Positions 7,984 to 13,682 of a stretch of 13,682 bases of DNA are shown in pieces (positions within the stretch are counted from its first letter, which is position 1; each line of letters opens with the position of its first letter). The position numbers and the translations under genes are program-made. This stretch comes from JAVZJR01 sp964435235 (lineage in GTDB: Archaea; Micrarchaeota; Micrarchaeia; Anstonellales; Bilamarchaeaceae), in NCBI GenBank assembly GCA_964435235.1, contig CAYSXZ010000041.1, forward strand, positions 1-13,682, given 5' to 3'. The notes beneath the pieces were generated by a model, which did no database searches, was not told the DNA's origin, and saw only the letters and a program-made list of their open reading frames with translations.

Positions 7984-8267
7984 GCGGAGCGTGTCAGGCA
8001 ATCCAAGTGGAACTTAGATGGTAGGGAAAAGTCCTAGATATAGGCGCCATCTGTTCGAGGGCTTAACGCCTCTACGGTTGTTCCAAAAAACCGCATGCTA
8101 GTACAGGGGATACGTAACAGCATCCGGTTTATAGCTAACCGCAAGCGTTAAGTACTTCACCAGGCCTTTACAGTTTCGATGTTTGGAACAGATCCTCCGT
8201 GAGGATTAGATTTGGCTATACATCGGACAGTAAAGGTCGGTTGCTTGGGCCCCAGGATACGCTTCGC
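7984..8267 (+). ncRNA. Candidate structured non-coding RNA, about 284 nt, family unassigned
   Basis: No convincing protein frame runs through this stretch. Its GC content is about 49% by hand count, above the flanking genes. The ends pair in a 12-bp helix, 7984-7995 with 8256-8267, including three G-U pairs. An 8-bp helix, 7996-8003 with 8239-8246, follows directly. Inside are AGATGG/CCATCT (8016-8021 with 8047-8052) and CTTAACGC/GCGTTAAG (8062-8069 with 8145-8152). Two hairpins have identical CGGTT/AACCG stems (8075-8093 and 8125-8141). A long arm pairs 8163-8171 with 8230-8238, 8177-8182 with 8220-8225, and 8192-8197 with 8201-8206. UGUUCCAAA (8079-8087) is perfectly complementary to UUUGGAACA (8182-8190). 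A TATA-like box precedes it and a T-rich tract follows. GGGAAAAGTCC (8024-8034) recalls RNase P conserved region I, but the other conserved RNase P elements are not where expected, and the SRP helix-8 motif is absent. It could be a divergent RNase P RNA or an undescribed RNA. Confidence 0.65.
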
Positions 8268-8282
8268 TTTATCTTAATTTTT
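8268..8282 (+). terminator. T-rich terminator of the structured RNA
   Basis: Right after the terminal helix the + strand reads TTTATCTTAATTTTT, in keeping with the oligo-T termination usual in archaea. It lies between the RNA gene and the stop codon of the convergent taw3 gene. The call rests on position and composition only. Confidence 0.4.
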
Positions 8283-8831
8283 CTACCATTTTATTCTTTC
8301 AAGTTTTTTCACTTGTTTTTCGTTTAGTTCCATCATTTTATTGGCCATAGCGACCATCTCATTCCAGCTTCCTTCAAAAGGACCTACTGGAAACGCAAGA
8401 GAAATTGTTCCTTGCATTTCTATATTGACTCTGTCTTCCTGCACTCCTTGTATCCCTCCTCTTTTTACACCAGATTTTCTCATTTTCGTAAGAAAGTCTA
8501 TTGCAGCAGGCATATCCTTTGCTGCAACATGCAGTATGAATGGTTCTACTTTGAACCAGAGCGGAAGTCTTCCAGTATAATTAGCTAGCGCAAGCTCTAC
8601 CTCTTCTTCGCTGACTCTTCTATGCCATTTCTGATAAAAGATGGATGTTTTTTTGGTTTTTGCTACATCAAATCCAAGAAGAACGATGCGACCGTAACAT
8701 GAAGAAATCGTCACCAGATTTTTATTTTCATTTATTTTTTTGAGCAGAGGGATTATCTTTTCGTCAACCTTCCCTTCGCTTATCGCCTCTTCAAGTAGAC
8801 TAAGCCTGGTCTTCCTAAAACTGCTCCACAT
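8283..8831 (-). CDS. taw3: tRNA-Phe wybutosine-synthesis methyltransferase (TYW3/Taw3 family)
   Basis: This is a 182-residue TYW3-family protein. Taw3 uses S-adenosylmethionine to N-methylate the tricyclic wyosine precursor at G37 of tRNA-Phe. Family landmarks are the N-terminal helices with GKVDEKIIPLLKKIN (20-34), the strand and loop TISSCYGRIVL (41-51), KWH (68-70), the segment PFILHVAAKDMPAAIDFLTK, and RGGIQGV. Most members have SSCSGR where this protein has SSCYGR. I chose ATG 8831 because it follows the guaAA stop by one base, has AGAGGT at 8837-8842 five bases upstream, and gives the usual family start. An in-frame extension to 8933 would overlap guaAA by about 100 bases and adds nothing conserved. 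The gene is translationally coupled to guaAA. Confidence 0.88.
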   Translation of the reverse strand: MWSSFRKTRLSLLEEAISEGKVDEKIIPLLKKINENKNLVTISSCYGRIVLLGFDVAKTKKTSIFYQKWHRRVSEEEVELALANYTGRLPLWFKVEPFILHVAAKDMPAAIDFLTKMRKSGVKRGGIQGVQEDRVNIEMQGTISLAFPVGPFEGSWNEMVAMANKMMELNEKQVKKLERIKW

Positions 8832-8832
8832 A

Positions 8833-9408
8833 CTATACCTCTGCGAAATTTTTGAGTATAATTTCGCCATTTTCAGTATGCCACACCTCCGGATGAAATT
8901 GAACTCCAAAGACCAGCTTTTTTCTATGAGCAAACGCTTCTATTTTACACGTCTCTGAATGAGCAAGGATATCAAAATCTCTTGGAAGCTCCTTTACCTC
9001 ATCGAAATGGGAGACCCATGCCCTAAATTTGTGAGGAATACCCTTCAGTATTTTGTCTTCATTATCTACTGTTATCTCGCATATACCGTACTCGGCGCTC
9101 CTTCCTCTTTCAACCTTTCCACCCCAAACATGCGCTATCATCTGATGGCCATAACATATCCCAAGAAGAGGAATGGCTATCTCATCTGCTTTCACTTTCT
9201 CGCTTACTACCCTTGCAAGGCTTGTTTTATCGGTTAAAACAGAACTCGGGCCTCCAGAAAGTACTATCCTTTCTGCTTTTTCTATAGTCTCTCTTACCGA
9301 ATCATATTTTTCCTTCGCGTTTATTATTTCCGTATCCTTGTTCATATCTCTAAAATTTCTCTTTATAAGATGAGTATACTGGGAACCAGCGTCTATTATT
9401 ACTATCAT
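8833..9408 (-). CDS. guaAA: GMP synthase glutamine amidotransferase subunit
   Basis: This is a 191-residue class I glutamine amidotransferase, the free-standing archaeal subunit that releases ammonia from glutamine for XMP amination by the separate ATP-pyrophosphatase subunit. The opening MIVIIDAGSQYTHLIKRNFR is typical. SGGPSSVL (51-58) forms the oxyanion region. The nucleophile C85 lies in GICYGHQ, and H172 and E174 in VQFHPEVWHT complete the catalytic triad. AEYGICEI and WVSHFDEVKELP are further motifs of the GMP synthase branch rather than of other amidotransferases. The GuaAB partner is not in the window. The start at ATG 9408 has AAGGATG upstream, and the small hypothetical gene ends 42 bases before it. 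The stop is one base from the taw3 start. Confidence 0.93.
   Translation of the reverse strand: MIVIIDAGSQYTHLIKRNFRDMNKDTEIINAKEKYDSVRETIEKAERIVLSGGPSSVLTDKTSLARVVSEKVKADEIAIPLLGICYGHQMIAHVWGGKVERGRSAEYGICEITVDNEDKILKGIPHKFRAWVSHFDEVKELPRDFDILAHSETCKIEAFAHRKKLVFGVQFHPEVWHTENGEIILKNFAEV
8837..8842 (-). promoter_or_regulatory. Ribosome binding site that fixes the taw3 start
   Basis: On the minus strand AGAGGT ends five bases before ATG 8831. It lies inside the last codons of guaAA, so taw3 translation probably depends on ribosomes finishing guaAA. Confidence 0.55.
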
Positions 9409-9450
9409 ACCATCATCCTTTCAAAAATACAAAAAGAGAAAAACATTACT

Positions 9451-9813
9451 TCAACATTTCGTTTCGATTTTTTTAATCCTTTGTTCGATGAGTTTTCTTG
9501 TATTTTCGGAAAGTTCGCGTCCGTCTTCTGTTTTATAACCAAGAAGGGCTTTTAGTAGTTCAGATGAGGTTGTGGTGTTTATTGCTGTTTCTATGAGACT
9601 GTCATCTTTCGAATCATAGACAATCTTGATAAGATGAGTAAGAGATTTCATAAATTCTTCGTATTCAGATCGTGTGTCTTTTCTATCTTTTATTAAGGTT
9701 TCTAAAAGACAGGTTCTCTTGGAAAGTAGTTCCACTCCTTTTATTCTTAACTCTGGTTTGCAATCGTTTATCATTTTAAAAATATCTTTTAACCTTTTAG
9801 TTTTCATGTTCAT
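9451..9813 (-). CDS. Small helical protein of unknown function
   Basis: From ATG 9813 this encodes 120 residues rich in Lys, Glu, Leu and Ile with no membrane segment. It looks like a soluble, all-helical bundle, perhaps of HEAT- or TPR-like hairpins (LIKIVYDSKDDSLIETAIN and ELLKALLGYKTEDGRELSEN are consecutive helix pairs). I recognise no family. A TTG at 9822 opens the frame further up and a second ATG lies at 9807. No Shine-Dalgarno motif precedes any of them. The TATA-like box at 9841-9852 predicts a transcript beginning near 9820, so a leaderless or nearly leaderless message is likely. That favours ATG 9813 or 9807. The gene lies between nreA and guaAA with its own promoter candidate, and guaAA may be read from the same transcript. 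Confidence 0.6.
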   Translation of the reverse strand: MNMKTKRLKDIFKMINDCKPELRIKGVELLSKRTCLLETLIKDRKDTRSEYEEFMKSLTHLIKIVYDSKDDSLIETAINTTTSSELLKALLGYKTEDGRELSENTRKLIEQRIKKIETKC

Positions 9814-9840
9814 AGTTATCAATTATGCTATGAGTGTGGA

Positions 9841-9852
9841 AATATTTTTAAA
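9841..9852 (-). promoter_or_regulatory. TATA-like box for the small helical protein gene
   Basis: On the minus strand TTTAAAAATATT lies just past the nreA stop, with its centre about 34 bases before ATG 9813. It predicts a start near 9820 and a nearly leaderless message. It also marks a likely break between the mvk-nreA run and the guaAA-taw3 group. Confidence 0.5.
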
Positions 9853-9874
9853 TTTACCTTTACGAATAAACGTT

Positions 9875-11026
9875 TCATATCAGTAGTGTGGTCTGTCTTC
9901 CCTGCAGAATGTCTTTTATGAGTGTTCCTGCCTCTACGAATCTTGATATATCCAATCTAAAATTTGGTGCTACGTACTCTAATGCGTCTCTAAAAGCAGA
10001 AAATTCGAGCGGTTTTTGTTGCATTGCGGCACGAATGTTTTCGCGTACATTAAAAACACCTAATGGAATGTACTCAGTATGTGCTTCCCTAAGGACCACT
10101 GCACCCGCCTGCTCTTTTCTCTGTGCAAGCCCCTCCAGCACAGCCAACTTGCATGAATAATAGCATCCACCTACAGAAGAATACTCTTTCTTTCCGCGAT
10201 TTGTCTCAAAGTCTGAAAACACAACTTCTTCGTTTCCCATAACATGCACAAACCCTTCTATCCACTCATATTGCCATGTAGTAGGTAATAGTATTACTGC
10301 ATAATAATTGTTCAAACTGTAGAATTCGTGTACTCGATAATTATCTATTATCTCGTTATGTTTAACTTGTTCAATAAGATAATTCGCAAGAATCATGTCG
10401 CATGCAGTTATCGACCAGCGAGTGGGTACTAATTTTCTATTTTTTCCTATTCCAATTGTTCCTGCCGAAAACGCCTTTTGAAGTTGAGAAAACAACACTC
10501 CTTTTTTATAAAGCTCAACAATCGCCTCATTAGATTTTAGGTCTGTGTCGTAGTATACCCTTTCTAGATGTTTGTCCCATTTTGGATTATCTATTTCGAA
10601 TTTTTCTAGTATTGCGCTTGGACCATAAGGCGCGTGCTCTTCATTCAAAGCAAATCCACAGGGAACATTTCTAAATTCTGCTTCGCTTTCTATAGAAGAA
10701 TTTGAAAGCGAGATCTCCTGCAATTTTTCTACTAGTTTATTTCTAAGATCGTTTATTCTCACGGTTTGCTTTCCTCGTATAAGACTAAGCCTAAAATTTA
10801 CTATATCCATAACCTCCTTGTTGGTCTTAATCCACATCTCAGGGGTATCAAGCACAGATGTATCGCCATGTTGTGGTGTAAGCATCGGTCCAGCAAAGAC
10901 ATTTGGATAGTTATAGGAACCAATAAAAATAGACGGAGGGCTGCTTCCATCCACATTCTTTCCTACATTTATAGATTTAAGATGCATTTTTGAAGTAAGC
11001 TTCTTAAGATAATGACCCTTGAGCAT
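9875..11026 (-). CDS. nreA: Archaeal DNA repair protein NreA
   Basis: This 383-residue protein matches the archaeal Nre family, implicated in repair of DNA damage and, in Haloferax, in binding the PCNA sliding clamp. Family landmarks are SPPSIFIGSYNYPNVFAGPM (29-48), RNVPCGFALNEEHAPYGPSA, and the very characteristic KLVPTRWSITACD. The C-terminus reads GRQTTLLI: Q378, T379, T380, L381, L382, I383. This resembles a PCNA-interacting (PIP) box, Q-x-x-hydrophobic followed by aromatics, but the chain stops after six positions without the aromatic pair. The N-terminus has no CxxC zinc-finger cysteines, which occur in some relatives. ATG 11026 is chosen; it begins ten bases after the lipoprotein stop with GTGAT upstream. 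Its biochemical activity is not established for the family. Confidence 0.9.
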   Translation of the reverse strand: MLKGHYLKKLTSKMHLKSINVGKNVDGSSPPSIFIGSYNYPNVFAGPMLTPQHGDTSVLDTPEMWIKTNKEVMDIVNFRLSLIRGKQTVRINDLRNKLVEKLQEISLSNSSIESEAEFRNVPCGFALNEEHAPYGPSAILEKFEIDNPKWDKHLERVYYDTDLKSNEAIVELYKKGVLFSQLQKAFSAGTIGIGKNRKLVPTRWSITACDMILANYLIEQVKHNEIIDNYRVHEFYSLNNYYAVILLPTTWQYEWIEGFVHVMGNEEVVFSDFETNRGKKEYSSVGGCYYSCKLAVLEGLAQRKEQAGAVVLREAHTEYIPLGVFNVRENIRAAMQQKPLEFSAFRDALEYVAPNFRLDISRFVEAGTLIKDILQGRQTTLLI

Positions 11027-11036
11027 AAAGAATCAC

Positions 11037-11972
11037 TTACTCATAAGCAGGTATGCAGAAATCATCGTCGCACTTGTTTTTACAGGCGTATTCTCTTGAC
11101 TTCGTTCCTTCGCCATAGCAGTAATATTCTATCAATGTTCTCTCTCCTATACAACTATCTTTATACGTATCGTTTTTGTTTGCGAATGTTATTCTTCCAG
11201 GATGCAGTGGGTCGTCTCCGTTGTCTGTTTCGATACATTTACTTCTTACGCATCTTCCTTCATCCTCTACGCATTTGTAGCCTGTGCCGCAGTAAAGCTC
11301 CTCGTAGTATCCGCTTCCGTTCTCTGCGCACATCCATTCTTTTACTGTTCCCTCATCCACGCAACTATCGTACTCGTCGAGTACGATATTAATTCCTTTT
11401 ACAACAGTTAGACGCCCTCTAATCGTAATGTTATTTCCGTCTGTTTTTGTGCATGTATAATCCATAGGCTTGCATGCACCGTTTCTACAATCGTATCCTG
11501 GTGGGCATTCTATATTTACGCCTTTAACGGAATTGTTTTTGCAGTAGTATTTCTTTACTACAGTGGCGATGACACATTCGTCTTTGTACACCCTATCGCG
11601 TAAGCGTACCTCGTTCTGCGTATAAATATCATACTCGTTTTCTACCGGTCCGATACACACGCTCAAATTCTCAGCAGTATTGCTAATAGTAGCAATATTC
11701 AAAGAACTATTATTTTGCTGATTACTATTATTCTGTTCTTCCATTATCTTTGTCGTTTCATTTTCCGAAACACTTCCGTTCGTCTGGTTTTGCTGTATCA
11801 AATTCTCCTCCAAGCTTTGCCTTTGTTCATTTTCATGATTATATGGTATCGCGCATCCAACACATGATTGCTGCTGATAGACATCTGTTGTTTCATTCTC
11901 TACAACTGACGTATTACTTTCTATGCATCCGAAGAAAAGAAACATCAACAGCATAAATAACAGAATACGCAT
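11037..11972 (-). CDS. Cysteine-rich secreted lipoprotein with three six-cysteine repeats
   Basis: This 311-residue protein starts with a signal peptide ending in a lipobox-like FFGC (C16), suggesting a lipid-anchored protein outside the membrane. A low-complexity Asn/Gln/Glu/Thr/Ser linker follows (about 20-100) with many N-x-S/T sequons and a CVGC pair. Three homologous modules complete the chain, each with six cysteines: C106, C133, C144, C156, C162, C167; C174, C204, C215, C228, C234, C241; and C246, C274, C285, C297, C301, C306. The second-to-third spacing is always 11. Shared text includes GR(L/I)T and (D/E)(S/E)C followed by (K/E)(Y/W)(Y/M)C. Similar small cysteine-rich modules occur in surface proteins of DPANN-type archaea; their role is unknown. 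ATG 11972 is preferred over GTG 11981 because AGGTG at 11979-11983 lies six bases upstream. The gap after mvk is nine bases. Confidence 0.8.
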   Translation of the reverse strand: MRILLFMLLMFLFFGCIESNTSVVENETTDVYQQQSCVGCAIPYNHENEQRQSLEENLIQQNQTNGSVSENETTKIMEEQNNSNQQNNSSLNIATISNTAENLSVCIGPVENEYDIYTQNEVRLRDRVYKDECVIATVVKKYYCKNNSVKGVNIECPPGYDCRNGACKPMDYTCTKTDGNNITIRGRLTVVKGINIVLDEYDSCVDEGTVKEWMCAENGSGYYEELYCGTGYKCVEDEGRCVRSKCIETDNGDDPLHPGRITFANKNDTYKDSCIGERTLIEYYCYGEGTKSREYACKNKCDDDFCIPAYE

Positions 11973-11978
11973 TATCAG

Positions 11979-11983
11979 CACCT
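11979..11983 (-). promoter_or_regulatory. Ribosome binding site that fixes the lipoprotein start
   Basis: On the minus strand AGGTG overlaps the mvk stop codon TAG and ends six bases before ATG 11972. The in-frame GTG at 11981 is part of this motif, so it is unlikely to be the initiator. This is the same arrangement as at nrdJ. Confidence 0.6.
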
Positions 11984-12875
11984 AGCCTATTCGAGTGGCA
12001 AACGATTCAAATTTTTTCTTTTTTAAAGCCATCATTACTCCTTGCGCTGCGATCTTATCTCTAACAAGCGCGATACAGCAACCCCCTCCACCGCCACCTG
12101 TCAATTTTGCTCCCAGTGCACCGGCATCGAGCATTATTTTTACCATTTCGTTGTTTAACTCATCTGAAACACCTATCTCAGAAAGAAGAACTTGATTTTC
12201 GTTTATAAGTTTTCCAATCTCTTCTATTTTTCCTTTTTCGATTGCATTTCTTCCTCTAAAAACAAGATCCGAAACCTGATCCATAAGCTGCGTCCATTGA
12301 AATTCGTCTTCTTCCTTGAATTTCTTTACTTTTTCTATCATCTTTCGCGTTGCACTCAGTTTTCCGGTGAATCCAATTACGATATCAAGTTGCTTTCCAG
12401 GATTTATCTTCTCGAAAAAACTTTCTCCTCTGCTCTTTCTAAATAATATTATACCACCATAGGTTGCCATAACATTATCTATACCGGATGGATTACCATG
12501 GAACGCTTTCTCACCCTCATATGCATATCTGTTGACTTCCTCATCTGTCAACACAATACCTTTCTCTTCTGCAACCGCTCTCACAAGCCCTACACAAAAT
12601 GCGGCCGAAGAGCCCAAGCCACCATAGGTTGGGAGATCTCCTTCTAAATAGACATTGTACTTATCCTTCACTCCCATAACATCAAGCACTTTTTGGATGG
12701 CGTCTAAGCTTAACTCCGGAACAACCTTTTGTTTTGTTATTATGTTATTCTTCTCAGCCTTTTTTATTTCAACAATCGCTGCATTCTGTATACCTGCTGC
12801 GATTGCCGGAGCTCCATGTACCACAAAATGTTCTCCAAAAAGTATTACTTTTCCTTTTCCAACCCCTCTTCCCAT
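11982..12875 (-). CDS. mvk: Mevalonate kinase
   Basis: This 297-residue GHMP-family kinase phosphorylates mevalonate with ATP, the first kinase step in making the isoprenoids of archaeal lipids. Motif 1 is GKVILFGEHFVVHG (8-21), with K9 and the conserved GEH. The ATP-binding motif 2 is LPTYGGLGSSAAF (81-93). E119 in YAYEGEKAFHG and the catalytic aspartate D133 in HGNPSGIDN follow, and motif 3 is KLTGGGGGGCC (257-267). The HGNPSG(I/V)DN signature separates mevalonate kinase from phosphomevalonate kinase and homoserine kinase. Length is normal for archaeal enzymes. The start at ATG 12875 comes five bases after the upstream gene's stop, and the stop codon overlaps the ribosome binding site of the lipoprotein gene, so the run is tightly coupled. 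No other mevalonate-pathway gene is in the window. Confidence 0.95.
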   Translation of the reverse strand: MGRGVGKGKVILFGEHFVVHGAPAIAAGIQNAAIVEIKKAEKNNIITKQKVVPELSLDAIQKVLDVMGVKDKYNVYLEGDLPTYGGLGSSAAFCVGLVRAVAEEKGIVLTDEEVNRYAYEGEKAFHGNPSGIDNVMATYGGIILFRKSRGESFFEKINPGKQLDIVIGFTGKLSATRKMIEKVKKFKEEDEFQWTQLMDQVSDLVFRGRNAIEKGKIEEIGKLINENQVLLSEIGVSDELNNEMVKIMLDAGALGAKLTGGGGGGCCIALVRDKIAAQGVMMALKKKKFESFATRIG

Positions 12876-12880
12876 ACACT

Positions 12881-13660
12881 CTACCCTTTTGGAATTCTTC
12901 CTCTTGGTTTTTTTACCTTTAGTTCTGGATGTGCAAGAGTAAGCATTTTAACGTTTGCATGAGGTGGATAATCAAGCGCCTCAAACGATTTCACAATGAG
13001 ATACGCATTCTTTGTTTTATCATCTCCCATCTTCGCTGCCAATTTATCAAGTAAGTCCGCAGCATTTTTGAATGTTTTTCTTCCTTCTCCTATGCCGATT
13101 TCTTCTCTTTCACCGCAGAAGTAAAATGCCTTCCTCACTGCGGTTTCTACTATGCCAGAGAGTATCGCAGACACCTCCCAATCCTTTACATCTTCGAGTG
13201 TCAGTTTTTTTATCACAACCCATTCTCTGTATCTTCCGATGAAAATTATCTGGTTCTCAATAATTTCATTCTCTGGTTTTAGATTTGAGGAGACCTCGGG
13301 AAGAATAGGAATACCTGCATTTGCGAATACCCTGTTGAAGAAATAGCTTTCTGCGGCACTTATAAGCAGCTCGTTGTCTAAAGTATCTTCCAACTCTCTT
13401 CGTATCGGATTTTCTCTTATGTACTTTGCAATAGAAGACAAGCTGTTTCCTGCTTTTGATGCGATATCGTCTATTTTCTTGCAGTCTATCCCAGAGAACT
13501 CATATGCAAATGGTTCTATCTTTTTTACTATTTCGCATAGCACGCCAGCAGAATCTCTTTCTGTTGCATTTTTAAGATTATATCTTACGTTTAGATCCAG
13601 CCCCTTGTATTTTCCTCCAAATACTAATTCTTCTTCTCCTATCATATTCTCAGTTTTCAT
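12881..13660 (-). CDS. Two-repeat archaeal protein resembling DUF2666
   Basis: From ATG 13660 this encodes 259 residues, soluble and without a signal peptide. The chain contains a visible internal duplication. Residues 12-54 (beginning LVFGGKYKG and ending EPFAYEF) align with 138-181 (IIFIGRYREW and ending RKAFYF): each has a hydrophobic strand with F-x-G-(K/R)-Y, an acidic turn, then an amphipathic helix ending in an aromatic pair. Each is followed by a helical segment (about 60-81 and 197-211). The pattern recalls the archaeal domain DUF2666, which has no known function; that assignment is from memory and moderate. The C-terminus is basic (KVKKPRGRIPKG). TTG 13672, ATG 13660 and ATG 13645 are all possible starts. 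The TATA-like box at 13672-13681 would best serve 13645, which also sits just before the first repeat. mvk follows five bases after the stop. Confidence 0.65.
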   Translation of the reverse strand: MKTENMIGEEELVFGGKYKGLDLNVRYNLKNATERDSAGVLCEIVKKIEPFAYEFSGIDCKKIDDIASKAGNSLSSIAKYIRENPIRRELEDTLDNELLISAAESYFFNRVFANAGIPILPEVSSNLKPENEIIENQIIFIGRYREWVVIKKLTLEDVKDWEVSAILSGIVETAVRKAFYFCGEREEIGIGEGRKTFKNAADLLDKLAAKMGDDKTKNAYLIVKSFEALDYPPHANVKMLTLAHPELKVKKPRGRIPKG

Positions 13661-13671
13661 ATACCAAGGCA

Positions 13672-13681
13672 AATTTTTAAA
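13672..13681 (-). promoter_or_regulatory. Possible TATA box of the mvk-nreA run
   Basis: On the minus strand TTTAAAAATT lies at the window edge and resembles the box before the small helical gene. Its centre predicts transcription starting near 13650. If it is real, the first gene of the run would begin at ATG 13645. Further upstream sequence is not visible, so another promoter cannot be excluded. Confidence 0.35.
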
Positions 13682-13682
13682 T

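Noticed and set aside
7984..8267. Identification of the RNA as RNase P RNA
   Set aside because: The closing-helix layout and GGGAAAAGTCC fit loosely, but the sequence that should pair with it near the 3' closing helix (ACAGAA...GGCTTA) is not there. The nearest match, GAACAGA at 8186-8192, runs straight into a local hairpin. Kept as a possibility, not a call.
7984..8267. Identification of the RNA as SRP RNA
   Set aside because: The highly conserved helix-8 sequence with its GGAA tetraloop and GCAG strand is missing on both strands, and there is no long helix 5.
8832..8933. Longer taw3 frame starting at 8933
   Set aside because: It would overlap guaAA by about 100 bases in another frame, adds no conserved residues, and a good ribosome binding site sits before ATG 8831.
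11973..11981. GTG 11981 as the lipoprotein start
   Set aside because: It lies inside the AGGTG ribosome binding site that serves ATG 11972, and the signal peptide is complete from that ATG.
12079..12098. Run of glycine codons near the end of mvk as a repeat or sequencing artefact
   Set aside because: It encodes the normal glycine-rich motif 3 of GHMP kinases (LTGGGGGG), with conserved residues in frame on both sides.
1..13682. tRNA genes, CRISPR arrays, insertion sequences
   Set aside because: I saw no tRNA cloverleaf with a T-arm and acceptor pairing, no regularly spaced direct repeats, and no transposase or terminal inverted repeats. The GTTCGAG at 8053-8059 is not set in a tRNA T-arm.

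Overview
The window looks like a chromosomal segment from an AT-rich archaeon of roughly 40% GC. The gene set points to archaea: a class V fructose-1,6-bisphosphate aldolase/phosphatase, a free-standing glutamine amidotransferase subunit of GMP synthase, Taw3 of wybutosine synthesis, NreA and mevalonate kinase. AT-rich TATA-type boxes lie about 25-35 bases ahead of several genes, and some starts have Shine-Dalgarno motifs (AGGTG, AGGAGG). Large surface proteins, a six-cysteine repeat lipoprotein and very compact spacing would fit a DPANN or related small-genome lineage. That placement is an inference, because the window has no rRNA or other phylogenetic marker.

Left half (1-8267, all + strand). 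The window opens inside a long coiled-coil surface protein whose C-terminal membrane anchor is at about 3256-3318. A small multi-pass membrane protein follows. Next come nrdJ (adenosylcobalamin-dependent ribonucleotide reductase), fbp and a membrane-anchored DUF192 protein, with gaps of 36 and 8 bases. After a TATA-like box comes a gene-free stretch, about 7984-8267, that I read as a free-standing structured RNA of about 284 nt. It has a 12-bp terminal helix, a second closing helix of 8 bp, several internal hairpins and a perfect 9-nt long-range complementarity. I could not assign it to RNase P RNA or SRP RNA, and it is the most interesting object here.

Right half (8283-13682, all - strand, convergent with the RNA gene). 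Read from the right edge: a two-repeat protein resembling DUF2666, mvk, a cysteine-rich lipoprotein and nreA form a tightly packed run with gaps of 5, 9 and 10 bases. A small helical protein of unknown function then follows behind its own TATA-like box. Finally guaAA and taw3 are coupled, with one base between stop and start.

The recognised genes are mostly core metabolism: deoxynucleotide supply (nrdJ), gluconeogenesis (fbp), GMP synthesis (guaAA), isoprenoid lipid synthesis (mvk), tRNA-Phe hypermodification (taw3) and DNA repair (nreA). They sit among exported or membrane proteins of unknown role. I see no insertion sequences, CRISPR arrays, tRNAs or signs of recent gene transfer. No stretch longer than 300 bases lacks both a protein gene and the candidate RNA.
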